Below are positions 58,933 to 64,000 of a DNA stretch of 64,000 nucleotides, one piece after another. The notes beneath the pieces were generated by a model. It saw nothing but the letters and a program-made list of their open reading frames with translations, did not search any database and was not told the DNA's origin. This DNA comes from Yeosuana sp043876835. GTDB taxonomy: Bacteria > Bacteroidota > Bacteroidia > Flavobacteriales > Flavobacteriaceae. Where the stretch lies: assembly GCF_043876835.1 (NCBI RefSeq), contig NZ_JBAWJZ010000003.1, positions 124,001 through 188,000 of the forward strand, in the 5' to 3' direction. The translations under genes and the position numbers were made by a program. Each line of letters opens with the position of its first letter. Positions within the stretch are counted from its first letter, which is position 1.

Positions 58933-59826
58933 TTATTGAGCACAAAGTGTGACAGGTAAAACTCCTGCACCAGCTTCACCAAAACCACTTTCTAAAAGTA
59001 ATTCATCTCCAGGGCCATATATTTCAAATCCGATTTCTCCATAAGCATCCCCAGGGAAATTCCAAGTTGCTTTTAAAGCTCCTTCAGGTATGGTAATAAT
59101 AGCGTCTTCATCAGCTTCAAAACCATCGGCACTAGGAGTACATTCAAAGGTGCTTGGTATATATGGGCTACACATTCCTACTTCTTGATCTACACCATCA
59201 ACTGTAACAATAATTCCACTGCCTCCATTAGGATCATCCGTTTGCCAACCATCTCCGAATGAATCATGCATAACAACTCTATAATTACCAGGTTGCGGAG
59301 GGCAAATTACAAAGTATTCAAATTTGATTGTATAGTCTGTTATTTGAGAAAAATCGGCTGCATAATAGTTTGGTTCTCCATTACTATTAAGAACATCTAA
59401 TACTGTTCCATCGGCTAACTTAAATGAAGTAAAAAACATTATTCTGTCACCAACAGAAACATCAGCCACACTATTCAGCTCAGAAAAAGCATTAAAAATA
59501 TCTGTGCTCGTTATGGCATATTCTTTAGGGAAAGAAGTCACATTAGTGTCAAAAGTTCCCGGTCCATATAAATCACCAGCAGCTGTCAACCAAAAAGCCT
59601 TCAAGTCAAATGAGGTGGGTTCTCCTTCGCCAATACCTACAGTAAACTTTAAGCTTAAATTGTTAAATCCCCCAATTTTAATAAAATCATCACTGCCAGC
59701 AACCAAATTAAAGTCAGGCAAAGCTCCATTATCCAGTGGAATAACAGAGGTGCCTCCGTCATTTTCACAAGAAGTATTCAGCATAAATATTGCTAAAATG
59801 AATGTTATAATTTTTATATTTTTCAT
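58933..59826 (-). CDS. Surface lipoprotein of a SusCD locus, with GDGW motif
   Basis: A 297-residue lipoprotein: signal peptide ending in the lipobox LNTSC (Cys20), then a Ser/Gly/Asp linker. An N-terminal beta domain (about 35-175) is followed by a calcium-binding-like beta-sandwich with DSFGDGWQTDDPNGGSG near 190-206 and a symmetric Cys pair (VGMCSPY and STFECTPS). The GDGW motif occurs in many secreted Bacteroidetes proteins. The start at 59826 gives a proper signal peptide; the upstream ATG at 59895 overlaps susD. It is third in the SusC-SusD operon, the place of accessory ligand-binding lipoproteins; its ligand is unknown. Confidence 0.8.
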   Translation of the reverse strand: MKNIKIITFILAIFMLNTSCENDGGTSVIPLDNGALPDFNLVAGSDDFIKIGGFNNLSLKFTVGIGEGEPTSFDLKAFWLTAAGDLYGPGTFDTNVTSFPKEYAITSTDIFNAFSELNSVADVSVGDRIMFFTSFKLADGTVLDVLNSNGEPNYYAADFSQITDYTIKFEYFVICPPQPGNYRVVMHDSFGDGWQTDDPNGGSGIIVTVDGVDQEVGMCSPYIPSTFECTPSADGFEADEDAIITIPEGALKATWNFPGDAYGEIGFEIYGPGDELLLESGFGEAGAGVLPVTLCAQ

Positions 59827-59842
59827 TGTAATTTTTATTAGA

Positions 59843-61546
59843 TTAATTATCCCAAAATATTTTGTAAGCAGTTGCATCCTTTTGACTTGGAGCATTCTTA
59901 TTTACATCTAATTCAGCCAAAGGCCAGAATATAGATACTTGATAGGGTCTTGTAAGTGTTGTTTCACTATCAATTAAAGGCCATGCATCCTCATTATCTA
60001 ATTGGTATTCTTTTGATGAACTGTTTGGATCAGCCAACACTGGATACCCCGTTCTTCTATAATCATTATATTGATCATAAGGATCTCCAAAGGTTGACAC
60101 CCATTTTTGGGTCATAATGATTTCCATCTTTTTAGTGGCTGATGCTGCATCAAATTCAGACATAACATCATCAATAAATGAGGTCACTTCTGAAGACCCA
60201 GAAAGTACTGGAACCGTTTGGGTAGTTTTAGAATTAGCAACAACATTATCTACTTTAGCAAAAGCTGTTGTAATTGCCTGCTCCAATGTAGCACGAACAT
60301 CTCCACTTAATAAACCTGCTTGCATAAGTTCTGCTTTAATGAACAGATATTCATGAAAGGTTAATAATCTATGGGGGGCAGCTCCTGTCCCTACGTTTGC
60401 ATTAGCTTTTCCTCCCGATCCATCATCATATTTTCCTCCTGCAGGATAAATACCAGGATAGGTAGAAGAATCCCTTGACGCAAAGTCTCTATTGGCACTT
60501 ACACTACCAAACCTAATGGTATGAAAACCAGTATTCCTGTCCCAATAGTCAGCTTTTGGGTCTCCGGTTGTAGGATCACCAACATCTGGAGGCAATTGAC
60601 CCGGCTTCAATTGGTTGTAGAAATAATAAGGCAATCTTGGATCAGTAATTCCATTGTGAATATTTGGATTCCAACCTTTTAGAATTTCATAAAACCAAGG
60701 GCTTGCATAATAAGATGTTTGCCCTGTTAAATATGAATCCAAATACATTTGATTCCTTTCATCTGATGGAGATTGTGCTGTAGAGTAAGTAAATTGGAAA
60801 TCATCACTTATACCAGTCATAAAATTATTGGCATTAACCAATGCGTTTAATTTACTTGCATCAAACAATGAGGATAGTCTAATTTCATTATACAGTTTTA
60901 ACTTCAAAGTGTTTACAAACTTATTCCATTTTGAAACGCTTCCTTTGTAATATAAATCTTGAGTACCGGGGTTTTGTCCTTTTCCACTATTTATATTTAC
61001 TAATCCTTCATCAATTAAATCAAGGGCAGACTGATATATGGCTTCTTGATTGTCAAAGTTAGGACTCACTATACCTTCGCCCAATAAACCTGCTTCTGTA
61101 AAAGGGGCATCTCCCCAAATATTAACTATCATAGTAGCGGTATACCCTTTAATAACCTGAGCCATACCAACCATAATCATCTCTTCTTCTTCTGTACCTT
61201 GGTTAATGACAATATCGCATTCTGTCAAAACAGAATAAGCAATATTCCATGAGTTAACAACTAAAGTGTTATCTTGCTTAGTGCCATACTGATCTTGTTC
61301 TTCTCTAAAAACAAATTGGTGTACATAGCAAGAGAATACTTCTCCAGATAAGTTCTGAAAATCTGTAATATTTTTGAAGTTTATTTCAACATTAGTCAAC
61401 AATTGATCCAATGGTGCCACCGTAGGGTTATTTGGATCTTTATTGATATCTAAATAATCACTACAATTAAAAACCAGCAATAAAGACATAAAAATGGTGA
61501 TAAGTTTTTTATAGCCTTTTAATTTTATTTTAAATTTATTTTCCAT
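59843..61546 (-). CDS. SusD/RagB-like nutrient-binding outer-membrane lipoprotein
   Basis: A 567-residue lipoprotein with a lipobox at VFNCSDYLDINKDPNNPT (Cys28), the beginning typical of the SusD-like-2 group. TPR-like helices follow (GMAQVIKGYTATMIVNIWGDAPFTEA near 127-152) and the C-terminal segment holds MEIIMTQKWVSTFGDPYDQYNDYRRTGYP in parts, with the conserved YRRTGYP. It caps the SusC barrel at the cell surface. It starts 11 bp after susC. Confidence 0.93.
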   Translation of the reverse strand: MENKFKIKLKGYKKLITIFMSLLLVFNCSDYLDINKDPNNPTVAPLDQLLTNVEINFKNITDFQNLSGEVFSCYVHQFVFREEQDQYGTKQDNTLVVNSWNIAYSVLTECDIVINQGTEEEEMIMVGMAQVIKGYTATMIVNIWGDAPFTEAGLLGEGIVSPNFDNQEAIYQSALDLIDEGLVNINSGKGQNPGTQDLYYKGSVSKWNKFVNTLKLKLYNEIRLSSLFDASKLNALVNANNFMTGISDDFQFTYSTAQSPSDERNQMYLDSYLTGQTSYYASPWFYEILKGWNPNIHNGITDPRLPYYFYNQLKPGQLPPDVGDPTTGDPKADYWDRNTGFHTIRFGSVSANRDFASRDSSTYPGIYPAGGKYDDGSGGKANANVGTGAAPHRLLTFHEYLFIKAELMQAGLLSGDVRATLEQAITTAFAKVDNVVANSKTTQTVPVLSGSSEVTSFIDDVMSEFDAASATKKMEIIMTQKWVSTFGDPYDQYNDYRRTGYPVLADPNSSSKEYQLDNEDAWPLIDSETTLTRPYQVSIFWPLAELDVNKNAPSQKDATAYKIFWDN

Positions 61547-61557
61547 GATTTTTTTAA

Positions 61558-64000
61558 TTAAAATGTTATATTAACCTTAAGACCATATCTTTTAGAACTA
61601 GGGGCCGATTGTGTTTCTATGCCTTGTAAATTACTAGAACCGTATGATGTTACGTCTGGGTCAAAATTGGTGTACTTAGGAACATTAGGAGCAAAATACC
61701 ATAGATTGTTTCCAATTGCTGAAATTGACATGGATCCAATAAATGTTTTATCCAGAAATTTTTTAGGCACATCGTATGTTAATGCAACTTCCCTTAATCT
61801 ATAAACAGTACCATCATATACATCAGCCTCATCAACACTGTTGATTGCAAACGTGTTACTGTTTGTAGTAGGAGAGAAATATAAATTATTCATGGTAACC
61901 TGAGTGACGTTAGGGATTTTATTTCCTGAACCATCCAAGATTGGCTGACCTGTTGTTGGGTCTCCATAGAACCCCGGTATAATAAATGTATGCTCTCTGT
62001 CCTCGGTGTCTTTAGTAACACCTCTTCCTAATAATCCTTGAATGGTTGATGAGTGTATATCTCCTCCTTCTTTCCAGTCGATTTGAGCCCTTAAGCTAAT
62101 GTTTTTATACTTAAAGGTGTTTGTAAACCCAACTTTAAAATCGGGGGTAGGGTCACCTATAACTTGGCTTTCCAAGGCTTGCAAAACTCCTCCTCCGCCT
62201 TCTTCAATCAAATAGTTACCTTCGTCATCTCTGGCAAAAGCAGTGCCGTAAAATATGCCGAAAGGTTGCCCCTTTTGCACATAGCCAACTTGATTAACAT
62301 CAATTGGAAACCTATCAAGTCCTTCAATCAACTCCTTAACAACATTTTCATTTTTTGTAAAAGTAGTATAAGATGTCCAACTAAAGTTTTCTGTACTTAT
62401 AGGAACTAATGTCAATCCTATTTCAATCCCTTTGTTTTCCATTTCTCCAATGTTGGTTAAAAATGAAGAGTATCCTGTACTGTTGGGTACGTTTACACGA
62501 GAGATTAAGTCTGTGGTTGTCTTTTTGTACCAAGTAAAGTCAAGAACAATGCGTTTATTAAAGAATTCAAGGTCTGTACCAAGTTCAATTTCTTCTGTGT
62601 TTTCTGGTTTTAAATTAGGATTTCCCAATGTCGCCGGTAAAAATACCGTTGGTTGTCCCGCAAATACGGCTCCTAGTCCAAACACTTTATTAATTTGGTA
62701 AGCACTAGCATCACGACCCACATTTGCCCATCCACCTCTTATTTTACCATACGATAAAACATCACCTCCTATGCCTAAGGCATCAGTAAAAATAAATGAG
62801 GTATTAACAGATGGATATAAAAAACTGTTATCTTCTTTTGGTAATGTTGAAGACCAATCGTTTCTAGCTGTAACATTTAAAAACAAATAATCCTTATAGT
62901 TCAACCCAAGATCTCCAAAAACACCCACAATTCTTTTTCTTGAAATAAGATCAAAATCTGATACAACGTTTGCCGTATTATTTACTGTAAAAATACCATC
63001 GGCTATAAGGTTGGTTCCAGTATATCCAACATCGTGAAATGACTGTTGGTTTACGTTATTCCCAATTAAGAAATTTAAATTCAAATCTTTGTTTAAATCA
63101 TAATTAAAGTTTAAAACCAATGTAGATTCAATTTCTTCTGAGCTATAGTCCTCTGTTTTAACTCTACCAAGACCTGCTGCTGCTCTTGAACCTTTGTCGG
63201 TGATTTCCTTTCTTGCTAAATCATATTTATTAACACCTAATTGATACTTCATGTTGATATGGCTATTAAAATCATAAGCAAAATTTACGTTGGCAACAGT
63301 TCTATTAACATCTGTAATAATTTGATTGTGCTTCCAAGACCAAAGTGGGTGATCCCAACCACCATTTGGTATAACCGATGCTCCATTGGCATCTTCATAA
63401 GGCAAAGTTAAATCCCAAGTTCTACCAAGTACTAATGCTCTTGCAAAAGAAGATGCTTGACCTGCAAATTGGTTTTCTCCAAAGAAACCGCCTACTTGTT
63501 GACTATCTGAATAGCTTAAATTAGCACCCACTTTTAAGCCATTTTCTAATTTATAATTACCTCCTGTTGAAAAATTGGTTCTTCTATAAGTATTGTAGGG
63601 TATATAACCTTCTTGATCAAGGTTGGATATTGTTATGTTAAAGTTTGAATCTTCTTTTGCTACATTAATATTTATGGAATTGTCTGAAACAACACCTGTT
63701 CTAAATAAATTTTTAACATTGTCCGGTTGAGCAACATAAGGTACTGTAGGTCCAAATTGATCTGGAAATGCATTTAACAAATTAGGCCATGTGGGAATAG
63801 TTTCTAAAGAATCAAATCTTGCTCCCCAAGAACCATTAGCGTTATTATAATTAAAATTGGTTCCATTTCCATAGGTGTTTTGATAATCAGGAAGATTAGC
63901 TATATTTTCAAAATAAAGGCCTGAATTAAGGGATACTTCAAACTTTTTGTTTGTAAAACCTCCCGATTTACCAGATTTGGTAGTAATCAAAACCACACCA
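61558..64000 (-). CDS. SusC/RagA-type TonB-linked outer-membrane transporter, N-terminus outside window
   Basis: At least 813 codons are open to the window edge; the visible start of the protein is the plug motif GVVLITTKSGKSG, so the signal peptide, regulatory-like domain and first part of the plug are missing. The barrel follows, with TonB-receptor C-terminal features: GKIRGGWANVGRDASAYQ, NLKPENTEEIELGTDLEFF and KNISLRAQIDWKEGGDI in order, ending YGLKVNITF. It forms the import pair with the downstream SusD. The substrate cannot be told from the sequence. Confidence 0.93.
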   Translation of the reverse strand, partial: GVVLITTKSGKSGGFTNKKFEVSLNSGLYFENIANLPDYQNTYGNGTNFNYNNANGSWGARFDSLETIPTWPNLLNAFPDQFGPTVPYVAQPDNVKNLFRTGVVSDNSININVAKEDSNFNITISNLDQEGYIPYNTYRRTNFSTGGNYKLENGLKVGANLSYSDSQQVGGFFGENQFAGQASSFARALVLGRTWDLTLPYEDANGASVIPNGGWDHPLWSWKHNQIITDVNRTVANVNFAYDFNSHINMKYQLGVNKYDLARKEITDKGSRAAAGLGRVKTEDYSSEEIESTLVLNFNYDLNKDLNLNFLIGNNVNQQSFHDVGYTGTNLIADGIFTVNNTANVVSDFDLISRKRIVGVFGDLGLNYKDYLFLNVTARNDWSSTLPKEDNSFLYPSVNTSFIFTDALGIGGDVLSYGKIRGGWANVGRDASAYQINKVFGLGAVFAGQPTVFLPATLGNPNLKPENTEEIELGTDLEFFNKRIVLDFTWYKKTTTDLISRVNVPNSTGYSSFLTNIGEMENKGIEIGLTLVPISTENFSWTSYTTFTKNENVVKELIEGLDRFPIDVNQVGYVQKGQPFGIFYGTAFARDDEGNYLIEEGGGGVLQALESQVIGDPTPDFKVGFTNTFKYKNISLRAQIDWKEGGDIHSSTIQGLLGRGVTKDTEDREHTFIIPGFYGDPTTGQPILDGSGNKIPNVTQVTMNNLYFSPTTNSNTFAINSVDEADVYDGTVYRLREVALTYDVPKKFLDKTFIGSMSISAIGNNLWYFAPNVPKYTNFDPDVTSYGSSNLQGIETQSAPSSKRYGLKVNITF

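Noticed and set aside
1..64000. CRISPR arrays, tRNA or rRNA genes, prophage or transposase genes
   Set aside because: None recognised by eye on either strand; a structural tRNA scan was not possible here.

Overview
The window comes from a low-GC member of the Bacteroidetes, most likely a marine or otherwise free-living Flavobacteriaceae. Signs of this are the SusC/SusD pair, two GLPGLI-family proteins, a DUF5686 protein, 2TM-domain and CBM48 proteins, TAnnTTTG-type -7 promoter boxes, and an arginine pathway built on an ArgF-prime (N-acylornithine) transcarbamylase with proA, proB and proC inside the arg operon. I saw no rRNA, tRNA, CRISPR array or integrase/transposase gene.

Layout. 1-1141: 5' part of a helical-repeat protein gene. 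1.3-3.6 kb: leuA (short form) and leuB, then a bidirectional terminator. 3.7-16.0 kb, minus strand: SBF-like transporter downstream of a long arginine/proline operon whose order of transcription is arg leader peptide, GNAT acyltransferase, argG, argC, proC, argD, proA, proB, argF', argB, argE, argH. 16.2-17.8 kb: gapN. 18.0-25.1 kb, minus strand: ilvD-ilvB-ilvN-ilvC-ilvA behind a classical attenuator (Ile/Val leader peptide, antiterminator strand, terminator). 25.2-26.6 kb: metK behind a SAM-II-like riboswitch, divergent from the ilv attenuator. 26.6-28.5 kb: glycosyltransferase and LpxH-like phosphatase. 28.7-30.0 kb: serine hydrolase. 30.0-32.4 kb: an inserted segment with integron-cassette architecture carrying an OLD-family ATPase/TOPRIM nuclease. 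32.4-39.3 kb: a TonB receptor-like barrel protein with two GLPGLI proteins, divergent from a sensor kinase/response regulator pair. 39.3-40.7 kb: secreted protein and deoxynucleoside kinase. 40.8-43.8 kb: membrane and soluble pyrophosphatases. 44-48 kb: SulP transporter and DUF5686 protein. 48-54 kb: pdhB, etfBA, bifunctional-nuclease family protein, nucleoside transporter, thyA. 54-59 kb: CBM48 protein, 2TM-DHFR fusion, FAD oxidoreductase, fabD, lspA. 59-64 kb: lipoprotein, SusD, SusC (cut by the window end).

How it works together. Most of the window is housekeeping amino-acid, nucleotide and energy metabolism. The most informative parts are not in long ORFs. A 24-residue Arg-rich leader peptide (all Arg codons CGY) precedes the arg operon. 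A 20-residue Ile/Val-rich leader with a perfect 7-bp antiterminator precedes ilvD. A SAM-II aptamer with a 10-bp competing strand precedes metK. A two-cassette integron-like insertion at 30056-32409 has boundaries that satisfy the cassette rule at each junction (one base off in the second cassette) and brings a putative phage-defence nuclease into an otherwise ordinary region. Three GTTAA repeats at exact 10-bp spacing between the two-component system and the GLPGLI/TonB operon point to OmpR-type control of that operon.
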